Shown: positions 24,191 through 33,425, counted from the stretch's first letter. The stretch: 64,000 bases of DNA from an uncultured Pseudomonadota bacterium (GCA_902826775.1 CADEHE010000007.1:186001-250000), one strand, 5' to 3'. Translations and numbers: made by a program. Notes: generated by a model from the sequence alone, not told the origin.

Positions 24191-24246
24191 GCATTCCGCT
24201 CAAACGGTCTGCTCATCCTCGCCGGCTTTACCTCTCGGCGCAGCAC

Positions 24247-24605
24247 GCGACCCCTATGTGCAGTTCGAATCTATGTGCAGTTTTCATAGAGCGCGCAGGT
24301 TTTCCTCTCGTGGATAGCGTAAAGCGGCCTGCCAGTTCTTCACATAGTTTCGGCGTTACTATCCACCGGGCTTGCCCGCTACGGCTTGGGCGTCCGAACT
24401 TCGCCGCGAGAATGACGAGCGCGTTGCAGACACGTCGCCCTCGGTGGAACAGAAACCAGACTTCTGCGATTTTTCCCGAAGGATACCGATGTCGCGACCG
24501 GCGGTTGCATCGTGTTCCTCGCGACCAACGAAAACTATGCGCAGTTTTCGCGACACGGCTTCCTCTGAGCGGTGCGCATAGATTCGAACTGCACATAGGG
24601 GTCGC
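24247..24605. mobile_element. MITE-like element with 29-bp perfect terminal inverted repeats
   Basis: Left end 24247-24275 and right end 24577-24605 are perfect reverse complements, 359 bp end to end. The element contains no convincing gene. The 10-mer CTATGTGCAG or close variants occurs repeatedly: twice at the left end (24254 and 24271), inverted inside (CTTCACATAG near 24338), as CTATGCGCAG near 24535, inverted at the right end, and as CTATGTGAAG just outside it. Multiple short repeats at ends are typical of recombinase binding sites. No clear target-site duplication is seen. It fills most of the 608-base gene-free gap 24191-24798. Confidence 0.7.
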
Positions 24606-24740
24606 TATGTGAAGCTTTGCATAGCCGACCCAAAGCCGAAGTCCACGACTGGCCGGAATCGGGTAGCAGGGAAGGCCGTTTAGCCAACAATGGACCCCGA
24701 ACATACGAAAATTCGCGTAGATTCTATCGAGTAAGATAAT

Positions 24741-24760
24741 CGTCGTTATAACGTCGTTAT
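24741..24760 (+). promoter_or_regulatory. Repeat and palindrome in front of the TIR gene
   Basis: CGTCGTTAT occurs twice (24741-24749 and 24752-24760), and the second copy is part of the palindrome ATAACG-T-CGTTAT (24748-24760). It lies 38 bases upstream of the TIR gene in a locally AT-rich stretch, so it is a likely promoter with an operator. Confidence 0.45.
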
Positions 24761-24798
24761 CATACTTACCAAAACGAGGAAACGAGGCACAGAGACTC

Positions 24799-25950
24799 AT
24801 GGCCAACCCCGAACAGCTGGCGATCCTGCAGCAAGGCGTTGAGGCTTGGAATGCCTGGCGCAAGGCGCACCGAGGCGAAGAGATTGATCTTTCCGAGGTG
24901 AACCTTTACTTCGTGTACTTCGCCAACGCGGATCTCAGCAGCGCAGTCCTTTGGCGCGCGAACATCGCCTACGTATACCTCAGAGATGCGAATCTCCGTA
25001 GCGCGGACCTTTGGAGTGCGAACCTCATCAGCTCGAACCTCAGCTTTGCGGACCTCACCCGCGCGAACCTAATAGGAGCGTTCCTCGGCTGGGCGGACCT
25101 TAGCAACGCGAACCTCACCGGTGCGGACCTTAGAAACGCAAACTTTGGAAGTGCGAACCTCACCGGTGCGAACCTCACTGACGCCAACCTCGGTAGCGCA
25201 AATCTTAGCGGCGCGAACCTTAACAGAGCGAACCTCACCGGCGCGAACTTCCATAGCGCCTTCCTCGGGGGGACCGTGTTCGGCGACAACGATTTGGCTG
25301 ACAGCAAAGAACTGGAGATGTGTTCGCATTCCGGTCCCAGCACGCTCGACTTCCGCACTCTACAGCAATCAGGCCCGCTACCGCCCAAGTTTCTCCGCGG
25401 TTGCGGCCTCCCTGAAAACCTGATTGAGTATCTGCCCTCGCTGCTCAACCGCGACATTGAGTTCTATTCCTGCTTTATCAGCTACGGCCACGCGGACAAA
25501 CCGTTTGCCCGCCACCTGCACGACTGGCTCCAAGGCCGCGGCATTCGTTGTTGGCTCGCCGAGCACCAGCTGCTGCCCGGCGACGATATCCACGAACGGA
25601 TCCAGCATGGCATCAAGCTGTGGGACAAAGTGTTGCTGTGCTGCTCGAAGGCTTCGCTCACCAGCTGGTGGGTGGATAACGAGATCGAAACGGCGTTCAA
25701 GAAAGAACGCGAACTCATGAAAACCCGCGAGAAGAAAGTAGTCGCGCTTATCCCGCTCAACCTCGATAACTACATGTTCAGCGGCCAGTGGCAAAGCGGC
25801 AAAGAAGAGCAAGTGAAATCGCGCATCGCGGCGGATTTCACCGGCTGGGAAACGGACAACGCCAAATTCGAGCGCGAGTTCGAGAAAGTAGTGAAAGCGC
25901 TGCGCGCCGACGCTGGCGCGCGCGAGACGCCGCCCGCCCCCAGACTTTAA
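24799..25950 (+). CDS. Pentapeptide-repeat protein with C-terminal TIR domain
   Basis: Residues about 30-175 are a run of pentapeptide repeats of the A(D/N)Lxx type (for example [15 protein letters not shown]), which fold into a right-handed beta-helix. A linker follows. From about residue 222 a TIR domain begins with [20 protein letters not shown], continues [15 protein letters not shown], and contains [13 protein letters not shown], where E295 is in the place of the NADase catalytic glutamate. Bacterial TIR domains often degrade or convert NAD during anti-phage defence. The repeat part would be a scaffold or sensor. The next intact gene encodes a trypsin-like protease, a plausible partner. 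Confidence 0.88.
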   Translation: MANPEQLAILQQGVEAWNAWRKAHRGEEIDLSEVNLYFVYFANADLSSAVLWRANIAYVYLRDANLRSADLWSANLISSNLSFADLTRANLIGAFLGWADLSNANLTGADLRNANFGSANLTGANLTDANLGSANLSGANLNRANLTGANFHSAFLGGTVFGDNDLADSKELEMCSHSGPSTLDFRTLQQSGPLPPKFLRGCGLPENLIEYLPSLLNRDIEFYSCFISYGHADKPFARHLHDWLQGRGIRCWLAEHQLLPGDDIHERIQHGIKLWDKVLLCCSKASLTSWWVDNEIETAFKKERELMKTREKKVVALIPLNLDNYMFSGQWQSGKEEQVKSRIAADFTGWETDNAKFEREFEKVVKALRADAGARETPPAPRL

Positions 25951-26014
25951 CCCCCTTCTTTCTCCCCCTCTCGCCTATGAAAAACGACCCCGCCATCGCC
26001 GGGGACGACACGCA

Positions 26015-26148
26015 ATGCTCGCACTCGGCAGTTTCAACGTGCCCGCGATCTTTACGGCCGCCGGCGAGCAAGGTGCGTATCGCTGCACACCCGAAAAGCC
26101 TACTGGCGCACCGTGCAGGCCTTCGCCGACTGGTGCACTGAGCAACGG
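26015..26148 (+). pseudogene. Remnant of a tyrosine recombinase (integrase) N-terminus
   Basis: In one frame 26015-26085 reads MLALGSFNVPAIFTAAGEQ.AYR, and from about 26086 a second frame reads HTRKAYWRTVQAFADWCTEQ. Together these match the N-terminal core-binding (SAM-like) domain of phage-type integrases, with the usual middle segment (about 15 residues) deleted at the frame change. The catalytic domain is gone. Lying between the TIR and protease genes, it shows that this accessory block passed through a site-specific recombination element. Confidence 0.65.
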
Positions 26149-26225
26149 ATGAAAAATTCACTTCTGGATCAAATTAGCCTCGATGAAGTCGAGTGGATCC
26201 CTATCTGACGTGAGGCGAAACAAGA

Positions 26226-27227
26226 GTGTCTAGCGATAATGCCCGGTATTCCAGACTAGCCCCATTCTCACTACAGCAACGGTTCGATCTAACCCTGGCT
26301 GCGCTGCAGTTTTTCCACCCACTTAGGTATCGAGACAATTGTGAGATCCTCGGCAAGACAGTAGAGAATGGAAAAATACAGGCGTTTACCGGCTTCGAGT
26401 TCCTTACTTACCTGAAGCGCAAAGCGGCTCTCGCTGAACCAGATCGATATCTTCACAGGATCGGGGAATTTCTGGTTCACCTCGCTCGAAGCAATGTCCT
26501 TACTCAGGTCGGAGGTCAAGGTACTGGCGTCGAATGTCGATACTGGTTTATGAAGGAACTCTCTCAGCGAGAACAAGAAGGCGTGCTCTGGTTGGCCCAA
26601 TCACTTGGCCCAGAGTTTCTTTATCATGCGTATTCACAAGCCATCGTTCAAGTTACAGGTGTGACGAAGAACGGGGATCTGCACGCCGGAACTGGCTTAA
26701 TCGTCGCTGCTAACTGGCTTCTCACGTGCGCCCACGTGCTTCAAAATATGCGGCTTGACGACGAGCAACTGCTATCTGGCGCGGCGTGTAAGGTCGTACG
26801 ACATATATGCCACCCACGAGTTGACGTTGGCTTGATTGAATTTGCGCCTCCGGTCGAAACGTTGCGGGGACTAGCTTTTCGCAGTCCGATCTTAGCGGAA
26901 CCTATCTATGCAATAGGTTACCCACGAATTCCGCTCTCGAGAACGCCTGGTTTGGTAATGCAACGCGGCGAAGTTACAAACCCCGGCGTGACGCTATTTG
27001 ACGGTCGCACAGTCTTTCTCTACTCCGCGATCGCTAGACCTGGAAACAGCGGCGGCCCACTGATCTCGGAAACAGGCTGCGTGGTTGGCATCGTAACCGA
27101 GGAGCTTTTAGAAGACGGAAAAGCGTTTCGTATGCCGTTCCACGCGGGAATTGAAACGATGGATGTTTTGAAGGCGCTGGAAGACCTAGGAGCCCCAGTT
27201 GGCCTTCCTCTCGAGTCGTACGAATAG
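26226..27227 (+). CDS. Trypsin-like serine protease with unknown N-terminal domain
   Basis: The C-terminal 190 residues of this 333-residue protein form a trypsin-like (S1/HtrA-type) protease with a complete triad: H170 in GTGLIVAANWLLTCAHVL, D200 in HPRVDVGLIEF and S275 in RPGNSGGPLI. The first 140 residues are helical, without signal peptide, so the enzyme is cytoplasmic. Intracellular trypsin domains with small N-terminal adaptor domains are effectors of several bacterial immune systems. The start at GTG 26226 is the best available. Codon use and DNA texture are less GC-rich than the transfer genes. Confidence 0.85.
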   Translation: MSSDNARYSRLAPFSLQQRFDLTLAALQFFHPLRYRDNCEILGKTVENGKIQAFTGFEFLTYLKRKAALAEPDRYLHRIGEFLVHLARSNVLTQVGGQGTGVECRYWFMKELSQREQEGVLWLAQSLGPEFLYHAYSQAIVQVTGVTKNGDLHAGTGLIVAANWLLTCAHVLQNMRLDDEQLLSGAACKVVRHICHPRVDVGLIEFAPPVETLRGLAFRSPILAEPIYAIGYPRIPLSRTPGLVMQRGEVTNPGVTLFDGRTVFLYSAIARPGNSGGPLISETGCVVGIVTEELLEDGKAFRMPFHAGIETMDVLKALEDLGAPVGLPLESYE

Positions 27228-27460
27228 AGAAGCTAAGGGAGACGAGGTCGCGAGAGCTCTCGCGCACGTGTCGGACATAACCGGAACCCATCGGTCACTG
27301 GCCACAAGAATCACTACTTTGCGACGGTCAGCGGCGGCTTTCAGGCGTCGAGTCTTGGTAATCGCACTAACACTTTTGGCCGTCAGGGCAATCTCTTCCT
27401 AACGGCCATCAAGCGGCATGCGAGACCGATGCACCAGGGTAACGTCGCCAGTTCGTCGAC

Positions 27461-29392
27461 TCAATACCTGGGAGAATTAGCCGCGCGTAGGCGAGGCACT
27501 GGGGCTGCGCTCCTGATCCCGCCAACTGCCGCCTGACCGCGCGTCGTCGTCGGTGCGCCAGAAGGAGTCGGCGCTGCCGCGGGGTTTGCGGCCGATTGAG
27601 CGCCACCCTTGGGCGGCGTCGGCGGATTGTTTGGCACTCCCCCGCCTCCGCCGCGCCCGCCTTCCCCTGGCGAACCGCTCGGGTTGGTGCCGCCCGACCC
27701 TCCGCCGCCGCGCACGTATCGCATCGCCGCCGCAAATGCTGCGCCCTTAAAGAACTTCACCATCGGAGCAATCATCGCGCCGCCCGCTGCGCCGCGAGGT
27801 AGCAGTCCCTGAGTTGCACTGTTCACGATGCCCCAGGCTATGGCGGGCAAACTGACATAACCGACCGCCACTGCAAACTGAATCGTGGCGGCAGCGGAAA
27901 TGCCATCTCCGGAAAACGTCTCGGCGTCCTGAAACAGCTTGAAGCCCCAGTCGTTGAACAACTCGCCAACTTTCCACCACACGACAAAGAGCAAACCCCA
28001 GAGGTTGGCGAACGTTATTGGACCGAGCATCATGGTCACAGCATCGCGCGCTCGATTCGGCAGGAGCAGCAAGAACAATCCGAGCACTGACAGAATTACT
28101 GCGATCGAGCGCGCCAAAGCAATGCAAAACGGCGACAAGGCCGCAACCAGCTTTGCGAATAGGTTCATCAGAAAGCCGACGACGGCCCCGATCGAGCCAG
28201 CCACGATCTTCCAGACGCCGCTCTTCAATCTCTCCCACCAACTTAGCTCCTTCCCTTTCACCTGCTGATCGGTAGCATCCACAGCTTGGCTAAGCTCTCG
28301 ATATGCGCTCGCGAAAGTATTGGCACAGATCGCATCGCCTTTTTGCTGGCATTGCTCGCCTAGTAGAACCTTGAAGCCGCCATCTTGCGCAGCCTGCACC
28401 GCTGCGCTCACCAGCGAGCCCGCACCGATGGAGCGATACAACTCGCCCAAATTGCTGAATGTGGTCTGCCCCGTTTGCCCGGCGTGGCTGGCAATTAGCG
28501 CGCCGATGGCCGCGGCTCCCTTGGCAGCTTTCGACGCCATATTAGGGTCGCCAAAGGAGGGCGCACCTTGGGCTTGTGCCACCGCCGATAGTGTCGTCGG
28601 CCCCAAGATATCCACATTGATCGCGCCGGGCACCGCAGGGTTGCAGGTCGGATCGCTGTTGACCCAGTTCGTCGCGCCATAGTCGTTTGTGATCTTGTTC
28701 AGCGCAGCTGCGTTGACACAGACAAGTTGGTGTAACGATGCGCTCGGTGCTGTCGACCCAAGCAGCGCAACGACCTGGTTCATCTGCACCACGCTGGGGG
28801 TCGAGGCGTACTGCGGATCGAGCGAGACTGGGTTCATCAACCGATCCATGAGATTGTCTGCTTTGATTTTGCCCGCCAAGGTTGAGTCCGCACTCAAGGC
28901 AGCGGCCGCTACGAGCCTCCAAGCGGACAAGTTCGCCGCCGCTTGCTTGTCCGCGAGGGTGCCGAGATCGGTCGCGGCTTCGCGCACCGCGCTTGACAGC
29001 ATCGGTACCAGATAAGTGGTATCGCCGGCTATCAACTTGCGCACCGAATCGTTTACGGTTTGACCAATTTCGTCCGCAAACCACGTGGGCCAAGGTGCCG
29101 CGCCGTCATTGACGGCCGATGAGCCAAGACGCGTCCCCACCACACTACTCAGATCTACGGGTCGCGCTCCGTAGAACAACACCATGAATACGGCCACTGC
29201 GAGCGCCTGTCCAGCGAATCCATAGGGATTGTCATCGTGCGTGGACGGGCGCACTAGCGCCCAGCCGAGCGAGATCGAGGCGAGAACCAAAACCAGTTCA
29301 GGATAGGCCTGCAACCCGACCAACAGCGCGCGCGCCATGGCATACCCGAACGCGGCGATCGCGCCGAGTGTCGAGGACCCGAACGTTTCCAC
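27461..29392 (-). CDS. traG: TraG-like mating-pair/channel membrane protein
   Basis: This 643-residue inner-membrane protein has several hydrophobic segments at the N-terminus (including LVGLQAYPELVLVLASISLG) and a central group (FLMNLFAKLVAALSPFCIAL, SIAVILSVLGLFLLLLP, ANLWGLLFVVWWKVG), with a large periplasmic loop between. The layout fits the N-terminal domain of F TraG, needed for pilus assembly. The long C-terminal periplasmic entry-exclusion domain of F TraG is replaced by a Gly/Pro/Ala-rich low-complexity tail. It is the last gene of the F-type operon. Confidence 0.75.
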   Translation of the reverse strand: METFGSSTLGAIAAFGYAMARALLVGLQAYPELVLVLASISLGWALVRPSTHDDNPYGFAGQALAVAVFMVLFYGARPVDLSSVVGTRLGSSAVNDGAAPWPTWFADEIGQTVNDSVRKLIAGDTTYLVPMLSSAVREAATDLGTLADKQAAANLSAWRLVAAAALSADSTLAGKIKADNLMDRLMNPVSLDPQYASTPSVVQMNQVVALLGSTAPSASLHQLVCVNAAALNKITNDYGATNWVNSDPTCNPAVPGAINVDILGPTTLSAVAQAQGAPSFGDPNMASKAAKGAAAIGALIASHAGQTGQTTFSNLGELYRSIGAGSLVSAAVQAAQDGGFKVLLGEQCQQKGDAICANTFASAYRELSQAVDATDQQVKGKELSWWERLKSGVWKIVAGSIGAVVGFLMNLFAKLVAALSPFCIALARSIAVILSVLGLFLLLLPNRARDAVTMMLGPITFANLWGLLFVVWWKVGELFNDWGFKLFQDAETFSGDGISAAATIQFAVAVGYVSLPAIAWGIVNSATQGLLPRGAAGGAMIAPMVKFFKGAAFAAAMRYVRGGGGSGGTNPSGSPGEGGRGGGGGVPNNPPTPPKGGAQSAANPAAAPTPSGAPTTTRGQAAVGGIRSAAPVPRLRAANSPRY

Positions 29393-30682
29393 TTAGTTGC
29401 TCCCGAAGAGCGCCTTGAAAGTATCCAGAGTGAGGTTAGTGCCTCGCTTTGGCGGCTTGGTCTGCTCGACGCGCGTGAGATGCTGGTTGACGGCGTCCAT
29501 GGCGAGGAGCTGCGTGCGCACCAAGTCGGCTTTCGCCGCTTGCAAGTCCCGCAGCGCCGCCACCTCGCGCTGTAACAGCCCAACCTGTTCCTCGAGAGCG
29601 CGCTTGCGCTCCTGAACTTCTTGGCCCTGCGCGCCGGCGCCCGGTTTCACGTCCATCTTTCGGATCTGGCTCATCACGTCGAGGATGCTGCCTTCGATCG
29701 CGGCGATCGAGATCTGGCCGCTTAGTGCGTCGACGTAGAGCTTGCGCGCCTCGGGGCTAAGCTGCCGTGCCGCCAAGAAAGCGGGCGACTGCACAACATT
29801 GACCACAGTCGGTGGCAAGCAAGCGTCATTGGGGCTGCCTGGTGCGCTGAAGTAGTCGTTTGGGGCGCAATCTGGAATAGAAACCGGCGCGCGGTCGACC
29901 AGGATCAAGTTCAGCGCGTTCGCGCTACGGCTCTCAATGTTGCGCTCAAACTGATACAAGCTGATGAGCGGAGGTCGAACCTCGTGCCCCGAAGCGCTCA
30001 CCCGCTCATCCGGTAGCAGCCCGAGCAGCTTCTCGACCTCGGTCGTTACATTCATGTTCGTGTACTGCTTTAAGAAGTCGATCATGCTTTTGCCCGCCGG
30101 CAGCGCCGCGGCGATCGGGCCAAGCGTTGCTTCGTTTGCGCACGTTTGGTAGGCATCACTCGGAGAGCTGCCATTGTTCACTTCGCGCTCGTAGCATTGG
30201 TTCTGAGCTTCCGCCATGCGGCGCGCCCCGGCCTCCATCCCACGCCGTCGCGCTTCTTGCGCGTCGCACTGCGTCTGGAACATCGAGAATTTCTCGTGAT
30301 AGGATTGGTTCATCAAGTCCATCACTGAAGCGAACGTTGGGTTGCTGTACGCAAGCGTGATCAGGTACGTCGCGACCGCGGCCTGCGCCCCGCCCAACAA
30401 TTGATTCTTCATGTCGTTAAGAAATGCGCTCGCATCAAAGCTGCGTACAAAGCCGCTGTAGTCCAAGCCCGAGCACGTAAGCGCTGTGCGGCCACCGAAA
30501 CCGACAGAAGCGCTTGCCTGCGGCGTGTGCGGCGCCCATTGTCTGCCGCTGCCAATGGTGCCGCCGAAGCGCAGCTCGTCGGAGCTCGCCAAATCGCTAT
30601 ACAGCGGGACGGGTGGTGCAGCCGAACAGGCCGTGTGCACTCCAACCACCAGCAACAACGTCGACAATAGTCGAGCGATCAT
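29393..30682 (-). CDS. Exported transfer protein in the TraH position
   Basis: The 429-residue protein has a signal peptide (IARLLSTLLLVVGVHTACSA) and several cysteines. A conserved-looking block FNDMKNQLLGG-like (here FLNDMKNQLLGGAQAA) precedes a helical segment. The C-terminal 90 residues form a coiled coil (QERKRALEEQVGLLQREVAA). Position directly before traG and length fit F TraH, and the coiled-coil end is also like TraH, but I cannot align the whole with F TraH, so the name is withheld. It ends one base before the traG start. Confidence 0.65.
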   Translation of the reverse strand: MIARLLSTLLLVVGVHTACSAAPPVPLYSDLASSDELRFGGTIGSGRQWAPHTPQASASVGFGGRTALTCSGLDYSGFVRSFDASAFLNDMKNQLLGGAQAAVATYLITLAYSNPTFASVMDLMNQSYHEKFSMFQTQCDAQEARRRGMEAGARRMAEAQNQCYEREVNNGSSPSDAYQTCANEATLGPIAAALPAGKSMIDFLKQYTNMNVTTEVEKLLGLLPDERVSASGHEVRPPLISLYQFERNIESRSANALNLILVDRAPVSIPDCAPNDYFSAPGSPNDACLPPTVVNVVQSPAFLAARQLSPEARKLYVDALSGQISIAAIEGSILDVMSQIRKMDVKPGAGAQGQEVQERKRALEEQVGLLQREVAALRDLQAAKADLVRTQLLAMDAVNQHLTRVEQTKPPKRGTNLTLDTFKALFGSN

Positions 30683-31524
30683 GGATGTTCCTCTTTGGTT
30701 CGCATCATCACTACCAAGTCACGTAGGGCATTTGGTTCAGGTACTTTGCCTACCAGACGCTGCATCCGACGGGTGCGTGTGTCGCGCACATCCATAGCCG
30801 GCACGTGCGTCACGCCATGCGCTCGCGCTTCTTGGGGTGTGAGCCACACGGTGGGCAACGCAAGCTGCCAGCCGAGCGCCGCTGGCAAGACGCGCTCTTC
30901 TTGTTCCGAGACGACCGCGACCTGGGCGTTCGCTACTGGGTAGCTTTGCACCAGCCGCTTGATCGACTCCACCGCGCGCGCGCAGCTCCCGCAGTCCGGC
31001 GTCACGTAAAGGGTGAAGCGCATGCCCATGAAGTGTGGCAGAACGGTGTACACCTCGCGCCCGTGTAACGCGCCGGTTACTCCCGACTCGGCCTTGATGC
31101 GCGTCCAGCGCTCCGCCATGTAGCTGCGCACGACTTCGTCGCGCTGATGCTTCGCTTCCAGTGCGCGAATGTTCTCGTCGCTTGGATTAAGCAGCGCTCG
31201 TACTGCCTCCCGTGGGGGCTTGCCGTAGTTTGCAAGGAAAGCGTCGACTTCCGCCTCGCTGACGCCGCCGACTGCGTTCTGCACTCCCGCGGCCGTGGGC
31301 GGTCTGGGCATAGTTTCTGAGCGAGGCAACGCTGGTGCTTCCTGTCTCGGCGGATCAACGCTCGGCACCGTGGTTGGAGCATCGCATCTCACCATTGGCC
31401 CGGGTTCAACATAGTTCAAGCAGGGTGGCGCGTCGGAACCAGGGCTGAGCGAATCCGCTTCGGCGTACACGCAGGTGAGTGCGAGCAGTGCTGCAGTCAA
31501 CAAAGTGCGTGGTTTAGTTCCCAC
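30679..31524 (-). CDS. Periplasmic thioredoxin-fold transfer protein (TraF-like position)
   Basis: After a signal peptide (LLTAALLALTCVYAEA) comes a Pro-rich region, a helical segment with VDAFLANYGKPPREAVRALL, and from about residue 165 a thioredoxin-like domain. That domain shows TLYVTPDCGSCARAVESI (CxxC active site) and GVTHVPAMDV (cis-proline loop). F TraF has the same combination of helical N-terminus and thioredoxin fold, although F TraF lacks the CxxC. It overlaps the TraH-position gene by four bases and would serve disulfide bond or assembly functions in the periplasm. Confidence 0.72.
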   Translation of the reverse strand: MGTKPRTLLTAALLALTCVYAEADSLSPGSDAPPCLNYVEPGPMVRCDAPTTVPSVDPPRQEAPALPRSETMPRPPTAAGVQNAVGGVSEAEVDAFLANYGKPPREAVRALLNPSDENIRALEAKHQRDEVVRSYMAERWTRIKAESGVTGALHGREVYTVLPHFMGMRFTLYVTPDCGSCARAVESIKRLVQSYPVANAQVAVVSEQEERVLPAALGWQLALPTVWLTPQEARAHGVTHVPAMDVRDTRTRRMQRLVGKVPEPNALRDLVVMMRTKEEHP

Positions 31525-32185
31525 GCTGCGCCTCCAAGAACGCGTCGATGTTGGGGTAGGAGCGGTCGCGCCAAACTACGCCTAGCGGCGTGCTCAATTC
31601 AACGAGTGTCACCCTAACCCCAGAGAGCAGGTCGAAATCCTCTCCGACGGCGGCACGCAAGACGCGAGCGAGGTCGCGGTACGACCCCTTAAGCCCGATC
31701 GTCACTACGCCCTCGATCGGCACATGCGGTCGTACCTTTCGCGCGCTGAGCAGCGACGAGCGCAAGTCGTCGGGGTTGGTCACGATCAACAACTCGCCGG
31801 CGTGCTCTTGCGATGAGCTCGGCTCGCCCTGTGCTACTGGACGAGCCGCAACCGCTGTCCGCTTCACGGCGCCGGGCACGAAGTGCTCCACGTCGAACCA
31901 TGGGAAATGCCTGCACACACTGACGCGCGGATACAGCACACCTTCAAAGCGCCCTCTCTCTCCTTCGCGCACCATGACTCGCGCACGATCCAGCTCGACT
32001 TTCTGGCCAGTGGCGGTCAGCAGGATCAGTGCCTGCGAGCAAGGGCCAGCCGCCACCTCGCCTTCGAGCGAGCGCGCTTCCTTCTGCAGCAATGCCTTCG
32101 ATTGTGAGCCAACGGCAGCACAACTTGCCACAGCGGCAAGACACAACAACGCACGGCACCAGCGGCGTTTGAGTTCGCTTTCCAT
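31514..32185 (-). CDS. Exported transfer protein in the TraW/TrbC position
   Basis: The ATG at 32185 overlaps the stop of the preceding gene (TGATG). A signal peptide (CRALLCLAAVASCAAVGS) is followed by a domain with KVELDRARVMVREGERG and FEGVLYPRVSVCRHFPWFD. The C-terminal part (LLIVTNPDDLRSSLLSARKV, VVTIGLKGSYRDLARVL) is vaguely like TrbC. In F-type systems TraW and TrbC follow traC, so position and export support a role in pilus assembly, but I make no firm family call. Confidence 0.6.
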   Translation of the reverse strand: MESELKRRWCRALLCLAAVASCAAVGSQSKALLQKEARSLEGEVAAGPCSQALILLTATGQKVELDRARVMVREGERGRFEGVLYPRVSVCRHFPWFDVEHFVPGAVKRTAVAARPVAQGEPSSSQEHAGELLIVTNPDDLRSSLLSARKVRPHVPIEGVVTIGLKGSYRDLARVLRAAVGEDFDLLSGVRVTLVELSTPLGVVWRDRSYPNIDAFLEAQRGN

Positions 32186-33375
32186 CAGCGCCGTATCGAT
32201 ACCGTCACAACCGCGCCTCTCGGGCTCATGAATAACGCGTCTTCCCGCTCTACTCCGACCAGTGCCCAACCGTCAGCGAACACAGTGCCCGGCCCGACCC
32301 AAATGCCATCACGTGCATCTTTGGCGCCGGGTTGCTGCACGAATGCCCTCAACCCGCCCTGCTGTTCGCGGATGTGCGAGACAACGTACGGAGCTTTCTC
32401 TACGCCCTCAACGTCTGCCGTCACATACAAGCTCGCGAGCGGATCTTCCGATACGGCGGGCGTAGCGGCAGCACCGCTGGCCCGCTTCCCAGCCGTGCGG
32501 CTGGCGCCCTTACGCGGCGGATTTATCGTATCTGGCACCGGCCGCTTCTTGAACGGGGGCGCTGCGCCGTTTGTACTTTGAGCCAGCCGCGCTCCCGCCG
32601 GCACCTCCGGCAGCGGTCTCGCCGCAACTTCGCTCGGCAGCGCTCCGACCGGGCCACCGCCTTTGACTAGCCGCGGTTCGGCCCACTTCACGTATTCCTC
32701 GACGCTGCCTGGCGAGAACAACTGCTCATTGACTGCGTCGCCGGCCGCCGCGACCTGCGAGAAAGACGCTGGCGCTTTGCCCGCGCTCGCAGCCGCCTGC
32801 GCAACCGCTGTTGCAGGGTTGGCAGCCGGAGGCTTGTGGAGCAGCGCAAGCGCGTCCTCAAGGGTTTTTGTTTGCTCCGCGCGCGCCTCCGACAAAGCGG
32901 CCGCGCTCGTGCGCGAAGACCAGTTCCACCCCACCAGGCATGCGAAGACGATCGCGATGAGTGCGAGCAAGACACGCGGACGGGTACAGTTGAAGGACAG
33001 CGCGAACGCAAACGCACTGCGGCCGTGGGCTGCTCCGCGCTGGAAGGCCCCGAGTACTTCTTCCTCTACGCGGTGAGGTTGTGCTTCGATCACGACCGGC
33101 GCGTAGAACGGTTGTCTTGGACTATTTTCCGCCGCATTCGCCCAGAACGGTCGATCGCCGCGAAGCTGCTCCGAGGGGTCGACCCTCTCTATTTCGACTG
33201 AAGCGGTGGTCGCTGTCGGCTGATCTGGCTCCATGGTTGGTTCGATCCTGCGCACGCTAGCGGTTGTGGCGGCGTTACTCAGTGCCGGATGACTTGAGCT
33301 GCTAGTAGCGTCAAGGGACAACTCGCCTTGCCGCTGCCGTTCGTTAGCTTCACGCAGAATATCGAATGCATTCAT
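32185..33375 (-). CDS. Bitopic membrane protein with PilP/GspC-like C-terminal domain, between traC and the TraW position
   Basis: This 396-residue protein has a disordered Ser/Thr/Ala-rich cytoplasmic part (1-125), one membrane helix VLLALIAIVFACLVGWNW, a helical periplasmic segment (SEARAEQTKTLEDALALLHK), a Pro-rich linker, and a C-terminal strand-rich domain (about 310-396). That domain ends WVGPGTVFADGWALVGVERE and FMSPRGAVVTVSI. Strand-rich end domains like this occur in PilP and GspC, which link inner- and outer-membrane complexes. Its position is that of TrbI in F, but it is three times longer. It is probably a clamp between the channel and the outer membrane. Confidence 0.6.
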   Translation of the reverse strand: MNAFDILREANERQRQGELSLDATSSSSHPALSNAATTASVRRIEPTMEPDQPTATTASVEIERVDPSEQLRGDRPFWANAAENSPRQPFYAPVVIEAQPHRVEEEVLGAFQRGAAHGRSAFAFALSFNCTRPRVLLALIAIVFACLVGWNWSSRTSAAALSEARAEQTKTLEDALALLHKPPAANPATAVAQAAASAGKAPASFSQVAAAGDAVNEQLFSPGSVEEYVKWAEPRLVKGGGPVGALPSEVAARPLPEVPAGARLAQSTNGAAPPFKKRPVPDTINPPRKGASRTAGKRASGAAATPAVSEDPLASLYVTADVEGVEKAPYVVSHIREQQGGLRAFVQQPGAKDARDGIWVGPGTVFADGWALVGVEREDALFMSPRGAVVTVSIRR

Positions 33376-33425
33376 GAGTAAATTTGCGCCGTGGTTCGTT
33401 TAAGTGGCATCCGGTTGGGCTTGGT

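Noticed and set aside
24228..24863. Open frames of 118-211 codons on both strands across the MITE-like element
   Set aside because: They begin and end in the inverted repeats, have no ribosome sites and no recognisable protein features.
24799..25270. Dense repeat-like DNA (gcgaacct, gcggacct units) that looks like a tandem repeat
   Set aside because: The period is 15 bases and in frame with A(D/N)Lxx pentapeptides, so it is explained by the protein repeat.
27228..27460. Open plus-strand frame (27199-27402) after the protease gene
   Set aside because: It overlaps the protease end in another frame, has no ribosome site and looks like random basic sequence.
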